Counted from the stretch's first letter, positions 1 to 8,952 are shown. The stretch is 64,000 bases of DNA from Micromonospora parathelypteridis (GCF_014201145.1 NZ_JACHDP010000001.1:4216001-4280000); one strand, 5' to 3'. Translations and numbers: made by a program. Notes: generated from the letters alone by a model not told the origin.

Positions 1-300
1 AACGAGAAGTCCCAGCTGCAGAACAAGGCCTCCGCGCTGCGGGTACTCCAGGCCCGACTGTTGGAGCGCAAGCGCCAGGAGGAGCAGGCCAAGCTGGAGG
101 GGCTCAAGGAGAACGCCGCCGGCTCGTGGGGCGACCAGATGCGCTCCTACGTCCTGCACCCGTATCAGATGGTGAAGGATCTCCGAACCGAGCAGGAGAC
201 CGGCAATCCGAGCGCGGTGTTCGATGGCGATCTGGACGGTTTCATCGAGGCGGGGATCCGTTGGCGCAAGCAGCGGCAACTCGCCAGCGACGGAGCGTAA
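1..300 (+). CDS. prfB: Peptide chain release factor 2, C-terminal part
   Basis: This is the last 99 codons of a gene that begins before the window. The reading frame is open from base 1 and ends at TAA. RF2 recognises UGA/UAA stop codons and triggers peptide release on the ribosome. The visible tail has the RF family C-terminal features: a basic helix ([20 protein letters not shown]), then a [13 protein letters not shown] stretch and a DGDLDGFI ending. The GGQ catalytic loop lies upstream and is not visible. Its place directly before ftsE-ftsX is the usual actinobacterial order, which supports the call over RF1. Confidence 0.93.
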   Translation, partial: NEKSQLQNKASALRVLQARLLERKRQEEQAKLEGLKENAAGSWGDQMRSYVLHPYQMVKDLRTEQETGNPSAVFDGDLDGFIEAGIRWRKQRQLASDGA

Positions 301-418
301 CGACTCGCGGGCGGAACGCTTCGTCGATCTCCAGGTAGAGGCGTGATTCGACGACTCGTGCGGGATCGGCGGGGCGTGGGGCTTGGCTCAGTTGTTACAC
401 CGCGTAGACTCACCACCC

Positions 419-1099
419 GTGATTCAGCTTGAGCAAGTGACGAAGACGTACCCGAAGGCGTCCCGGCCTTCGCTCGACAACGTGTCCGTCTCGATCGAGA
501 AGGGCGAGTTCGTCTTCTTCATCGGTCCATCCGGCTCCGGCAAGTCCACGATCATCAAAATGCTGCTGCACGAGGTCGCCCCCAACAAGGGGCGCGTCGT
601 CGTCAACGGCAAGGACGTCACGTCGATGCGATCCTGGAAGCGACCCCACTTCCGGCGTTCCATCGGCTGTGTCTTCCAGGACTTCCGGCTGCTGCCGAAC
701 CGCACCGCCTACGAGAACGTGGCGTTCGCTCTCGAGGTGATCGGCAAGACCAAGGCGGTTGCCCGCCGGGTCGTGCCGGAGGTGCTGGAACTGGTCGGGC
801 TCGGTGGCAAGGAGCACCGCTACCCGCACGAGCTCTCCGGTGGTGAGCAGCAGCGGGTCGCCGTCGCCCGGGCGTTCGTGAACCGTCCGCTGATCCTGCT
901 GGCGGACGAGCCCACCGGAAACCTGGACCCGGACACCTCGATCGAGATCATGCGCCTGCTGGACCGGATCAACCGCACCGGCACGACCGTCGTGATGGTC
1001 ACCCACGACTCCAACATCGTCAACCAGATGCGCCGCCGCGTCGTCGAGATCGAGAGCGGTCGGATCGTGCGTGACCAGGCCCGCGGTGTCTACGGGTGA
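419..1099 (+). CDS. ftsE: Cell division ATP-binding protein FtsE
   Basis: ABC-type ATPase that partners FtsX at the divisome and controls peptidoglycan hydrolases at the septum. Walker A GPSGSGKS lies at residues 36-43, the signature [15 protein letters not shown] is in the middle, Walker B is [13 protein letters not shown], and the H-loop lies in VMVTHD. The frame is open further upstream to a TTG at 383, but GTG at 419 gives the N-terminus [11 protein letters not shown] that is standard for FtsE, with 226 aa as is usual for the family. ftsX follows after 67 bp. Confidence 0.95.
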   Translation: MIQLEQVTKTYPKASRPSLDNVSVSIEKGEFVFFIGPSGSGKSTIIKMLLHEVAPNKGRVVVNGKDVTSMRSWKRPHFRRSIGCVFQDFRLLPNRTAYENVAFALEVIGKTKAVARRVVPEVLELVGLGGKEHRYPHELSGGEQQRVAVARAFVNRPLILLADEPTGNLDPDTSIEIMRLLDRINRTGTTVVMVTHDSNIVNQMRRRVVEIESGRIVRDQARGVYG

Positions 1100-1166
1100 G
1101 CCCCCGCTCCACCCCTGCGCAGCCTGACGACGAACACCTCATGCCGGCGACCCGGAGGAAATCCCG

Positions 1167-2042
1167 ATGCGCGTGAAATACGTCCTGTCCGAGGTACTGG
1201 TCGGACTGTGGCGCAACGTGACCATGTCCATCGCGATGATCATCACGATGGCGGTCTCGCTGACCATGCTCGGCGCCAGCGGTCTCATGTACCGCCAGGT
1301 CGACGACATGAAGGACCTCTACTACAAGAACATCCAAGTCTCGATCTTCCTCAAGACCGACGTCACCGATGAGCAGCGCGAGCAGGTGAACTCGAAGCTC
1401 GAGGTCGACCCGCTGGTCAGCGACGTCATCTACGTCGACAAGGCCGAGGCGTACAAGCGGTTCCAGGAGATGTTCCAGGACGCGCCGGATCTGATCAGCG
1501 CCGTCAAGGAGGACAGCCTTCCGCCGTCGTTCCGGATCAAGCTGAACAACCCGGAGCAGTACAAGAACATCTACGACCAGTACAAGAACACCGAGGGTGT
1601 CGACGAGATCGTCGACCAGAGCAAGCTGCTGGACAAGATCTTCAACATCCTCACCGCGATCCAGAACATCGCGCTGGCCGCCGCCATCGTGATGGCGGTC
1701 GCCGCCCTGCTGCTGGTCGCGAACACCATTCAGGTCGCCGCGTACAGCAAGCGACGTGAGGTCGCGGTCATGAAGCTCGTCGGCGCGTCGAACTGGTTCA
1801 TCCAGGCGCCGTTCGTGCTGGAGGCCGTGGTCGCGGGTCTGATCGGATCACTGCTCGGCCTGGTCGCACTGATAGCGGCGAAATATCTGCTCTTCGACGG
1901 GTCACTCAAGGCCCTGGAGGGGCTGCTCTCGCCGATCAGCTGGGGCGACATCCTGTTCATCTTCCCGCTGATGGCCGGCGTCGGTGGTCTGATCAGCGCC
2001 GCCACCGCCTGGATCACCCTCCACTTCTACCTGCGGGTCTAG
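1167..2042 (+). CDS. ftsX: Cell division permease-like protein FtsX
   Basis: Integral membrane partner of FtsE; it passes ATP-driven conformational change to extracytoplasmic cell-wall hydrolases. The 291-aa protein has an N-terminal membrane segment (about residues 20-42), a large extracytoplasmic domain (about 45-165), and three C-terminal membrane segments with the conserved KRREVAVMKLVGAS loop after the second segment. The ATG is preceded by a clear GGAGG (CGGAGGAAATCCCG). A strong terminator follows, so ftsE-ftsX probably ends its transcript here. Confidence 0.95.
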   Translation: MRVKYVLSEVLVGLWRNVTMSIAMIITMAVSLTMLGASGLMYRQVDDMKDLYYKNIQVSIFLKTDVTDEQREQVNSKLEVDPLVSDVIYVDKAEAYKRFQEMFQDAPDLISAVKEDSLPPSFRIKLNNPEQYKNIYDQYKNTEGVDEIVDQSKLLDKIFNILTAIQNIALAAAIVMAVAALLLVANTIQVAAYSKRREVAVMKLVGASNWFIQAPFVLEAVVAGLIGSLLGLVALIAAKYLLFDGSLKALEGLLSPISWGDILFIFPLMAGVGGLISAATAWITLHFYLRV

Positions 2043-2062
2043 CTGCTCCGCCGCTGACCTGA

Positions 2063-2101
2063 GGACCCTCCCGCCCGGAAATAAACGGCGCGGGAGGGTC
2101 C
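2063..2101 (+). terminator. Terminator after ftsX
   Basis: A perfect 12-bp stem (GGACCCTCCCGC at 2063-2074 with 2090-2101) closes a 15-nt loop and is followed by TTGTCATT. It separates ftsEX from smpB. Confidence 0.85.
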
Positions 2102-2179
2102 TTGTCATTCGGGTAGCATGATCCGTTGTCCGGCCGGGGTGAGCCCGGCCCACGGACGTCCGGAGAGGGGGTGGCACCG

Positions 2180-2659
2180 ATGCCACGGGAAAAGGGGCGC
2201 AAGGTGGTCGCCTCCAACAAGAAGGCGCGCCACGACTACTCGATCCTCGACACGTACGAGGCGGGCATGGCGCTGACCGGCACCGAGGTCAAGTCGCTAC
2301 GGGCCGGGCGGGCGTCGCTGGTCGACGCTTTCGCCCAGGAGCGTGACGGCGAGTTGTTCCTGCACGCCATGCACATCCCGGAGTACACCCAGGGCACCTG
2401 GACCAACCACGAGCCTCGGCGTACCCGCAAGCTGCTCCTCAACCGGGGGGAGATCGACCGGCTGCTCGGCAAGACCCGCGAGGGTGGTCTGACCATCGTC
2501 CCGTTGCAGGTCTACTTCTCCGACGGCTGGGCAAAGGTTGAGATAGCGCTGGCGAAGGGCAAGAAGTCGTACGACAAGCGTCAGGACCTCGCCAAGCGGG
2601 ACGCGGACCGGGAGATCGCCCGGGCGTCCGGTCGGCGTGGCAAGGGAATGGACGACTAG
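2180..2659 (+). CDS. smpB: SsrA-binding protein SmpB
   Basis: Small basic protein that binds tmRNA and delivers it to stalled ribosomes for trans-translation. The 159-aa protein has the OB-fold hallmarks: [29 protein letters not shown] near the N-terminus, [22 protein letters not shown] near the C-terminus, and a basic tail. An upstream in-frame start at 2126 was rejected because ATG 2180 has a GGAGAGGGGG ribosome site and gives the normal family N-terminus. Its RNA partner ssrA lies 105 bp downstream. Confidence 0.96.
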   Translation: MPREKGRKVVASNKKARHDYSILDTYEAGMALTGTEVKSLRAGRASLVDAFAQERDGELFLHAMHIPEYTQGTWTNHEPRRTRKLLLNRGEIDRLLGKTREGGLTIVPLQVYFSDGWAKVEIALAKGKKSYDKRQDLAKRDADREIARASGRRGKGMDD

Positions 2660-2763
2660 CTCATCCCATTTGTCCGGATCGGTGTGCCGGCCCGGGGCTC
2701 GGGATGAAAGCGGTTGCGGCAGGCGTTAGTCTTGTCAGTGCCGCCACATCGGCGGCCTGTCGA

Positions 2764-3139
2764 GGGGGTGACTGGTTTCGACTTCGTACGCAGCGACAGG
2801 GGAAGCGAGCCGAGGAAGCCGACGTCGTCTCGAGAATCGGTCGTCGGAACTTTATAAGCGCCAATAACAATCGCGCTGACTTCGCTCTCGCCGCCTGAGG
2901 CGAGTAGCTAAGTCTGTCGGTCTGGGAACGCCTTCGTCCCAGTAGCCGGCATCAGTTAGGAGGCTGGCCAACCGGACCCGGTCGCGGGGTCCGTGCGGCG
3001 AGATTAATCAGCGACTGGGCCCGTCACACCAACTTGCTCGCGTGAGCGGTGGGGCCGAGTAGAGGCATAGCGAGCTGCGCTCGGAGAAGCCCTGACAAAC
3101 CGGCGAAGGACCCGGGTTCGATTCCCGGCACCTCCACCA
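2764..3139 (+). ncRNA. ssrA: tmRNA (SsrA)
   Basis: Transfer-messenger RNA that rescues stalled ribosomes and tags the nascent peptide. The 5' end GGGGGUG (2764-2770) pairs with CACCUCC before ACCA (3136-3139), with one G-U as in other tmRNAs. TGGTTTCGACTT follows the 5' strand, and a TTCGATTCCCGG T-arm precedes the encoded CCA. The tag reading frame 2860-2898 begins at a GCC resume codon and encodes ANNNRADFALAA before TGA, so the final tag would be A-ANNNRADFALAA ending in the ALAA protease signal. Length is 376 nt. Confidence 0.95.
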
Positions 3140-3145
3140 CCTCGA

Positions 3146-3183
3146 AGCGAAGCGCCCCGGCCCACCAGCCGGGGCGCTTCGCT
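3146..3183 (+). terminator. Terminator after tmRNA
   Basis: A perfect 16-bp stem (AGCGAAGCGCCCCGGC, 3146-3161, with 3168-3183) and a 6-nt loop start 7 nt after the tmRNA CCA end. No T-run follows, as is common in high-GC actinobacteria. Confidence 0.85.
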
Positions 3184-3220
3184 GTGTACGGGCTTCGGCG
3201 GCTCGCCTACGCTGCACCCC

Positions 3221-3895
3221 GTGACGAACCAGGAGTTGCGGCTGTCGGTGGGCGCCTCGCCCGGTCAGCGCACGATGGCGGTGCTGGCCGGCGTCTTCAT
3301 CGCAGCCGTCGGTGCGGCATTCGTGCTGCTGCCGCTGATCGCCGGCGGGCTGCTGGACCGGCTGACAGGCCCGGGCGACCCGTTCGCCTCCTATGAGGAG
3401 GCCCGCGACCTGCCGCCGGGAATGCTGCCGCCCGCGTTGCGGGACTCCGGCGGTGGCGGGGGAGAGTCCGGCCCCGGCCCGCTCATCGGGCTGTGCGGCT
3501 TGCCGTTCGTCCTGCTCGGCATCTACCTCGTGCTGCGGGTGCTCCGCACAGCCGCTTGGCTCGACGGCAGCCGGGCACGGGTACGGGGCGCGCTACGTAC
3601 CCGCGGCGTCGACCTCGCCACCGCCCGGATCGACGCGGGCGCGATGTCGTATCGCGACGCCGGCGACGACTTCCCGGTGGGTGGGCAGCGGGTGCCGACC
3701 ATCATCGCTACCGACCAGGGGAGCGGGCGGCGAGTCACCATCCCCCTGCGTGGGATGGGGCTGGGCAGCCTGCCCCCGTCCGAGTTGCGAGCGCTGGCCG
3801 ATGCGATCACGACGGGCCGGCCGGTCGACGGGCGGGACGGCGACGCGCACGCCGTCGCCAGCCAACTGCGCCGCCTGGCGGAACAGCCCCGCTGA
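3221..3895 (+). CDS. Hypothetical membrane protein with two TM segments
   Basis: 224 aa from GTG 3221. A hydrophobic segment at about residues 19-46 (MAVLAGVFIAAVGAAFVLLP) and a second at about 88-108 (PLIGLCGLPFVLLGIYLVLRVL) flank a glycine-rich extracytoplasmic loop with DSGGGGGESG. The C-terminal 110 residues look cytoplasmic and beta-rich. No family recognised. It sits alone behind the tmRNA terminator. Confidence 0.75.
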   Translation: MTNQELRLSVGASPGQRTMAVLAGVFIAAVGAAFVLLPLIAGGLLDRLTGPGDPFASYEEARDLPPGMLPPALRDSGGGGGESGPGPLIGLCGLPFVLLGIYLVLRVLRTAAWLDGSRARVRGALRTRGVDLATARIDAGAMSYRDAGDDFPVGGQRVPTIIATDQGSGRRVTIPLRGMGLGSLPPSELRALADAITTGRPVDGRDGDAHAVASQLRRLAEQPR

Positions 3896-4024
3896 GCCGT
3901 ACCAGTGGGGCTGGCGGGTTTATTGCGGCCAATGGGGCTAATGAGGCGAGCCGCGACCCTGGACAGGGCGGTCGGGCGGGCTCACCATCGCGGTATGGGG
4001 TAGCAGCGCACCGCGGGAGGTGCC

Positions 4025-4609
4025 ATGGTCGCCGGTCCGTTCCAGCAGCCGTCACTCGTCGCCCGGCCGTCCGCCGGGCACCCGCACCCGGCCGGGCTCC
4101 CGGCCGATCCGCACCCCACCGGGCCGCGCCCCAGCAGGCTCCCGGCCGATCCGCATCCCGGCCGGCTGTCCGCTGATCCGCACCCCATCGGACTGCCCGG
4201 TGAGCCGCGCCCGGCCGGGCTCGCCGGCGACGTGCACGCACTCGGCCGGGCCGTCGCCGTGGCCACCACCGAGCCGCGCTGGCGCGAAGAGGTCCTGCTC
4301 CGGCTGCGTCCGGTCGGGCAGGGCTTCGACGAGCACGTCCGGGTCACCGAAGGCCCCGCGGGCCTCTATCGGGAGTTGCTCACCCAGTCGCCGCGGCTGG
4401 ACCACGGGGTGCGGTTGCTGACCCGGGAGCACGCAGCGATCATCGCCGCGATCCTTGCGGTGCAGCGGGTCGCTGAGCAACCCGAGGTCAACCCCGACGA
4501 GCTGCGGCACCGGGCCGGGCACCTGCTGCGGAGGTTGGCCCGGCATCGGCGGCGTGGCGCCGACCTGCTCTGGGAGGCGTACCAGACGGATCTGGGTGGC
4601 GAGACCTGA
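4025..4609 (+). CDS. Hypothetical protein with Pro-rich repeats and a helical C-terminal domain
   Basis: 194 aa from ATG 4025, with GGGAGG upstream. The N-terminal ~68 residues are a degenerate tandem repeat rich in Pro, Asp and His (LPADPHP occurs twice, with SADPHP and PGEPRP variants). The DNA repeats visibly: the same 17 bp occurs at 4097-4113 and 4139-4155. The C-terminal ~120 residues are predicted helical, with TREHAAIIAAIL and LARHRRRGADLLWEAYQTD, which recalls hemerythrin-type four-helix proteins. That link is only suggestive. The lipoprotein gene 45 bp downstream may be co-transcribed. Confidence 0.7.
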   Translation: MVAGPFQQPSLVARPSAGHPHPAGLPADPHPTGPRPSRLPADPHPGRLSADPHPIGLPGEPRPAGLAGDVHALGRAVAVATTEPRWREEVLLRLRPVGQGFDEHVRVTEGPAGLYRELLTQSPRLDHGVRLLTREHAAIIAAILAVQRVAEQPEVNPDELRHRAGHLLRRLARHRRRGADLLWEAYQTDLGGET

Positions 4610-4654
4610 GCGTGGACCGGGAACCGGGGGGTCGACGGTCGCGTCGAACCGTAC

Positions 4655-5608
4655 ATGCGTCGACCGGCCCTGCTGCTCGTACTCCCGTTGTTGCTTGCGG
4701 CGGGCTGTGCCCCGAACGGCGCCGAGCCGGCCGACGGGCCCAGCAGTGGGTCGCACCACGCCGAGGCGTTCGATCAGCGGGCCACCGAGGTTGCCGAGGC
4801 GTGGCGACCCGGCACCGACTGGCGCACGGGGTACGTCCCGCTGGAGGGGCCGACCCTGCTCACCGGCGACCCCCGCTTCACCCCGGAAACCGAGGCCGCC
4901 TTTCGCGCCGGGTGGTACCGCGCCCAGGTGCCGATTCCGCCCACCCGGGTCGGCGACGAGATCCGATTCCCAGACGGTCGGCTGACGTTGCCGCTGGTCA
5001 GCGCGGCCGAGGCGTATCGGCAGCTCGACCAGGGTGACCCGTTGCCCTGTCCGGGGCGGCCGAAGCGACCCGGCCTGCCGACCCCCGGTGGCCCCACCGT
5101 CGAACCCGGACCGGACGGTTGGGCCACCAGCACGTCGCAGACCGCCTGCCTTTCGCTCACCGTCACCGGGGTCACCTACGGCACCGTGCCGGTCCGGACC
5201 AGCCGGGGTGAGGCGCAGGTCCCGGCCTGGCTGTTCACCATCGAGGAGCTGGCCACCCCGGTGGTCCGGCTGGCCGTCGCCGCGACGGCGATCACGGCGG
5301 TGCCCGAGGCGACCGCCCCGGCCCGAGCGCTGCCGGACGGGCTGGTGGCCGCCCAGGACCTCACGGCGGTCGACGGTGCCCGGTTGACCGTGCGGCTCGG
5401 CGTCGGTGCCTGCGACACCGGAATCACGCCGCTGGTGCGGGAACGCCCGGACGTCGTGGTGGTCGGCGGCAGCGTCACCCGGGCCACCGGGCTCTGCCCC
5501 GCCGTGCTCAAACTGGAACCCGTCACCGTCACCCTCGCGGCACCGCTGGGTGCCCGGCCAGTCCTGGACGTCTTCACCGGTGCCCCACTCACGATCGCCC
5601 CGCGCTGA
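4655..5608 (+). CDS. Putative lipoprotein
   Basis: 317 aa. The N-terminus MRRPALLLVLPLLLAAGCAPNG is a classic lipoprotein signal with lipobox LAAGC, so Cys19 should be lipidated and the protein held on the outer face of the cytoplasmic membrane. The mature part is Pro/Gly/Thr-rich with several Cys residues (for example LPCPGRP, QTACLSL, GACDTG and GLCPAVL) that could form disulfides. No enzymatic motif or known domain recognised. Confidence 0.8.
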   Translation: MRRPALLLVLPLLLAAGCAPNGAEPADGPSSGSHHAEAFDQRATEVAEAWRPGTDWRTGYVPLEGPTLLTGDPRFTPETEAAFRAGWYRAQVPIPPTRVGDEIRFPDGRLTLPLVSAAEAYRQLDQGDPLPCPGRPKRPGLPTPGGPTVEPGPDGWATSTSQTACLSLTVTGVTYGTVPVRTSRGEAQVPAWLFTIEELATPVVRLAVAATAITAVPEATAPARALPDGLVAAQDLTAVDGARLTVRLGVGACDTGITPLVRERPDVVVVGGSVTRATGLCPAVLKLEPVTVTLAAPLGARPVLDVFTGAPLTIAPR

Positions 5609-5615
5609 CACGCCG

Positions 5616-5662
5616 GCCGGCCCAAGGCTCGCCGGGCCGGCCCCAAGGCTCGCCGGGCCGGC
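5616..5662. terminator. Tandem repeated hairpins between convergent genes
   Basis: Two copies of a 20-bp unit starting CCCAAGGCTCGCC (5621-5640 and 5642-5661) lie between the lipoprotein gene and the converging decarboxylase gene. Each copy can form an 8-bp GCCGGCCC/GGGCCGGC stem with a 10-11-nt loop (5616-5641 and 5636-5662). A bidirectional terminator formed by local duplication is the simplest reading. Confidence 0.6.
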
Positions 5663-7258
5663 TCAGAGGATGCTGGGCACGTCGGTGCTGATGGGCACCG
5701 GCAACACGGTGGGACGGTCGGCGCGCAGCCCGCTGGCGAGCGCCGCGCCGAGCTCATCGGGGGTCTGGATCACCTCGGTGGCGCAGCCGTAGCCGGACGC
5801 TATCGCGACGATGTCCAGTCCCGGCAGGTCGAGTCCGGGCACCCCGGGAGTGTCCTTCAGGTCGGCGAAAGCCTTGAGGATGGCGTACTGCTGGTTGACC
5901 GGGACGACGACCACGACCGGCAGCGCGAGGCGCGCGGCGGTCCACAACGCCTGCACCGAGTAGTGGAACGACCCGTCACCGATGACGGCCACCACCGGGC
6001 GGCCGCGCCGGGTGTCCCGCTCGGCGAGTGCCACCCCGATCGCGGCTGGCAGGCCGTAGCCGAGGCCGCCGCTGGCCATGGTGAAGTACGACGCCGGGCG
6101 GTTGATCCGCAACTGCCGGCGCAGGGCGGACAAGTTGGACGGTGACTCCTGCACCAGCACCCCGTCCGCCGGCCAGTGCGCGGCCAGCCCGGCGAACAGG
6201 GCGTCGGCGCTCAGCGGGGCGGTGATCTCCGGCGAGGTCGGTGCGTCCCGGGGCGCGGGGGGTGACCGGTCGGCCGGCGGCACCAGGTCGATGAGCGCGG
6301 CCAGGGTCAGTCCGGGGTCGCCGAGCAGGCTGTCCCCGACCGGGGCGCGCGCGGCCTCGTCGGGGTCGTCCGTGACGTGCAGCAGCCGGGCGCCGTCCGG
6401 TAGGTGCCCGCCCGGTATGTGCGGGTAGTAGCGGAACACCGGAGCGCCGATGACCAGCACCGTGTCGTGCCCGCGCAGCGCATCGGCGAGCGGGCCGATC
6501 GCGTACGGCAGCACACCGCGAAAGTGCGGGTGGTCCTCCGGAAACACGGCGCGTTCGGGTGCGGGGGCCGACCAGACCGGTGCGGCCAGCCGCTCGGCGA
6601 GCGCGACCGCAGCCGACCAGCTTGCGGAGCGGTCCACTCCCGGCCCGTACACCAGCACCGGGTTGTGGCTGCCGGCCAGGATCCGGGCGAACTCGTCCAG
6701 CCGTTGCGGGTCCGGTGCGAACCGGGTGGCTACCGTTCGCGGTGCGGGCAGCGGGTCGGCGGGTTGGGCCCAGTCGTCCATCGGCAGGGAGAGGAAGACC
6801 GGCCCGGATGGTGGCTGCACCGCCGTCGCGTACGCCCGCAGCATCGCCGCGGGGATGTCCTGCGCCCGGGTCGGCTCGTAGGCCCACTTGACGTACGGCT
6901 GCGGCAGCTCGGTGGGCCGTCGGCTGGTCAGGCGGGGTTCGAGCAGCAGCATCTCCCGGGTCTGCTGACCGGCGGTGACGATCAGCGGGGTCTTGTTGTG
7001 CCAGGCGGTGACCAGGTTGCCCATGCCGTTGCCGGTGCCCGGGGCGGTGTGCAGGTTGACGTGGGCGGGTGTTCCGGCGGCCTGGGCGTAGCCGTCGGCC
7101 ATCGCGACCGCCGTCGCCTCGTGCAGCGCGTGAACGTAGTGGAAGTCGGCGGGGAAGTCCTGCAGGAACGGCTCCTCGGTGGAGCCGGGGTTGCCGAACA
7201 TGGTGGTCATGCCGAGGGTGCGGAGCACGTCGTACGTCGCGTCCCGGACCGTTGCCAT
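5663..7258 (-). CDS. ThDP-dependent decarboxylase, benzoylformate decarboxylase-like
   Basis: 531 aa, with the three-domain layout of ThDP-dependent 2-oxo-acid decarboxylases. Compared from memory with Pseudomonas putida benzoylformate decarboxylase, Ser26 (GNPGST), Glu47 (LHEA) and His70 (NLHTAPG) fall at identical residue numbers. The C-terminal cofactor motif starts at GDGSFHYS and ends at VPVNQQYA. The family active-site His281 (VFRYH) is replaced by Tyr here (VFRYY), with a His two residues later, so substrate preference is uncertain. ATG 7258 was chosen over GTG 7264 because GGAGG lies 9 nt upstream of it. Confidence 0.8.
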   Translation of the reverse strand: MATVRDATYDVLRTLGMTTMFGNPGSTEEPFLQDFPADFHYVHALHEATAVAMADGYAQAAGTPAHVNLHTAPGTGNGMGNLVTAWHNKTPLIVTAGQQTREMLLLEPRLTSRRPTELPQPYVKWAYEPTRAQDIPAAMLRAYATAVQPPSGPVFLSLPMDDWAQPADPLPAPRTVATRFAPDPQRLDEFARILAGSHNPVLVYGPGVDRSASWSAAVALAERLAAPVWSAPAPERAVFPEDHPHFRGVLPYAIGPLADALRGHDTVLVIGAPVFRYYPHIPGGHLPDGARLLHVTDDPDEAARAPVGDSLLGDPGLTLAALIDLVPPADRSPPAPRDAPTSPEITAPLSADALFAGLAAHWPADGVLVQESPSNLSALRRQLRINRPASYFTMASGGLGYGLPAAIGVALAERDTRRGRPVVAVIGDGSFHYSVQALWTAARLALPVVVVVPVNQQYAILKAFADLKDTPGVPGLDLPGLDIVAIASGYGCATEVIQTPDELGAALASGLRADRPTVLPVPISTDVPSIL

Positions 7259-7388
7259 CGCCACCCGCCTCCGTCTCGCGGGCAGGGACGATCGCGGTCG
7301 CCCTCCCGATCAGCCGAATCTATCGGGATGTGACGGACCTTTCGGGTGTTTCGCGTGGGCCCATCCGGTAGACCGGCTCCGTGCCTGC

Positions 7389-8189
7389 TCAGGGCAACGC
7401 GAAGGGCGGGGTGATGCCGTCCAGCGCGCGGCCGCAGACGCAGTCCTGCGCGGCGGGCAGCGCCGCCAGGGCGTCCAGCAGGACGCCCCGCAGCCGGTCG
7501 GTGTTGGCCGCGAAGACCCGGAACACCTCGTCCTGGGTCACCGACTCACCGGCCTGCACCCCGGCGTCCAAGTCGGTGATCAATGCGATCGAGGAGTAGC
7601 AGAGGGCCAACTCCCGAGCGAGCACCGCCTCCGGGTGACCGGTCATGTTGACGACAGTGCCGCCAATCGAGGCGTACCAGCGGGACTCGGCCCGAGTGGA
7701 GAACCGCGGGCCCTCGACCACCACCACGGTCCCGCCGTCCACGGCCGTGACGTCCCGGCCAGCGGCGGCGGCGAGCAGGGCCCGCCGGCCGTTCAGGCAG
7801 TACGGGTCGGCGAACGGCACGTGCACGGCACCCTGGTCGTAGTAGGTCTGCGCCCGGCCGCTGGTCCGGTCGATCAGCTGGTCCGGGACCACGAACGTGC
7901 CCGGGTCCAGCTCCGGGCGGAGCCCACCGACCGCGCACGGCGCCAACACCTGGCGTACGCCGAGGGAGCGCAACGCCCACAGGTTGGCCCGGTAGGGGAT
8001 CAAATGTGGTGGATGCCGGTGATCCCGGCCGTGCCGGGGCAGGAACGCGACTCGCCGCCCAGCCACCTCGGCGATGGTCACCGCGTCCGACGGTGGCCCG
8101 TACGGGGTTTCCAGCTCATGGGCGGTGCCGTCGAGGAGGGCGTACAGGCCTGACCCACCGATCACCGCGATGTCCGCCGTCGGTGCCAT
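7389..8189 (-). CDS. mtnP: S-methyl-5'-thioadenosine phosphorylase
   Basis: 266 aa. It splits methylthioadenosine, made by polyamine and SAM-dependent reactions, with phosphate into adenine and methylthioribose-1-phosphate (methionine salvage). N-terminal IGGSGLY (phosphate loop), PRHGRDHRHPPHLIPYRAN, VVEGPRFSTRAES and NMTGHPEA are purine nucleoside phosphorylase class II motifs. ITDLDAG places two Asp residues where MTA phosphorylases read the 6-amino group, which favours adenine over hypoxanthine substrates. ATG 8189 has GGAGGG just upstream. The gene lies 130 bp downstream of the decarboxylase start on the same strand. Confidence 0.88.
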   Translation of the reverse strand: MAPTADIAVIGGSGLYALLDGTAHELETPYGPPSDAVTIAEVAGRRVAFLPRHGRDHRHPPHLIPYRANLWALRSLGVRQVLAPCAVGGLRPELDPGTFVVPDQLIDRTSGRAQTYYDQGAVHVPFADPYCLNGRRALLAAAAGRDVTAVDGGTVVVVEGPRFSTRAESRWYASIGGTVVNMTGHPEAVLARELALCYSSIALITDLDAGVQAGESVTQDEVFRVFAANTDRLRGVLLDALAALPAAQDCVCGRALDGITPPFALP

Positions 8190-8397
8190 CGGCCCTCCGT
8201 CTTAACTGTCCGATCACCCGCCGGTCAGACCTTAGCCAGCACCCGGGACGCAGGCTATGGTGCCAGGCATGGCGTTGACAGCGCGGCTGATCCTGGTGCA
8301 CCGGGCGGATCCGGTAGATGACCGATCCCCGGCGTGGGCTCACGGTTGACGGGTGTGTGGGATGCAGGGTGAGGGTCAGGCGATCGGCGGACGAGCG

Positions 8398-8952
8398 ATG
8401 GAGTCGATGACCGGGCGGCTGCTGGTCGCGACTCCGGCGCTCAAGGACCCGAACTTCGACCGTACGGTGGTTCTGCTCGTCGCCCATGAGCCGGGCGGTG
8501 CGCTCGGTGTGGTGCTGAACCGGGCCACCGAGGTGCCGGTGTCCGAGGTGCTCGGCGACTGGAGCGACCTGGCCCGCTACCCGGCGGTGCTCTTCGAGGG
8601 CGGGCCGGTGCAGCCCGACTCGGCCATCTGCCTGGCCCGGATGCGGCACCCGATGCGCCGATTGAAGGGCTTCCACCAGGTCTCCGGAGCGGTCGGCACG
8701 ATCGACCTCTCGGTCGACCCGGAGCGGCTGCGGGAGAGCATCGGGGGGATCCGTGTCTTCGCCGGCTACTCCGGCTGGGGCAGTGGCCAGTTGGAGCAGG
8801 AGATCGCCGGCGGCTCCTGGTTCGTGCTGGACGGGTTGCCCGGTGACGCCTTCGTCGACCGGCCCGACGACCTGTGGCCGATGGTGCTGCGCCGGCAGGG
8901 CGGGATGATGGCCGCGGTCGCCCACTTTCCGCCGGACGTGGCGCTCAACTGA
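8398..8952 (+). CDS. YqgE/AlgH family protein (DUF179)
   Basis: 184 aa from ATG 8398; a GTG at 8353 is also in frame, but the family usually starts at MESMTGRLLVATP. Conserved features include LKDPNFDRTVVLLVAHEPGG, GVVLNRAT and the FAGYSGWGSGQLEQEI block. The biochemical role of this widespread family is not settled. It precedes tRNA-Ala. Confidence 0.88.
   Translation: MESMTGRLLVATPALKDPNFDRTVVLLVAHEPGGALGVVLNRATEVPVSEVLGDWSDLARYPAVLFEGGPVQPDSAICLARMRHPMRRLKGFHQVSGAVGTIDLSVDPERLRESIGGIRVFAGYSGWGSGQLEQEIAGGSWFVLDGLPGDAFVDRPDDLWPMVLRRQGGMMAAVAHFPPDVALN

Noticed and set aside
3008..3217. Minus-strand 69-aa frame containing CRESNPGPSP
   Set aside because: It is antisense to the tmRNA 3' end; this CRESNPGP-type peptide is a well-known spurious translation of tRNA/tmRNA T-arms.
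4097..4200. CRISPR-like direct repeats
   Set aside because: Units are imperfect, in frame with a protein, with no unique spacers and no cas genes.
4052..5611. 519-aa minus-strand open frame across two plus-strand genes
   Set aside because: Gly/Arg/Pro-rich shadow of the opposite strand, typical of high-GC DNA; the plus-strand genes have signal peptides and ribosome sites.
8270..8350. Short 26-codon ATG frame upstream of yqgE, overlapping a TTGACA
   Set aside because: No ribosome site and no recognisable peptide; no properly spaced -10 follows the TTGACA.
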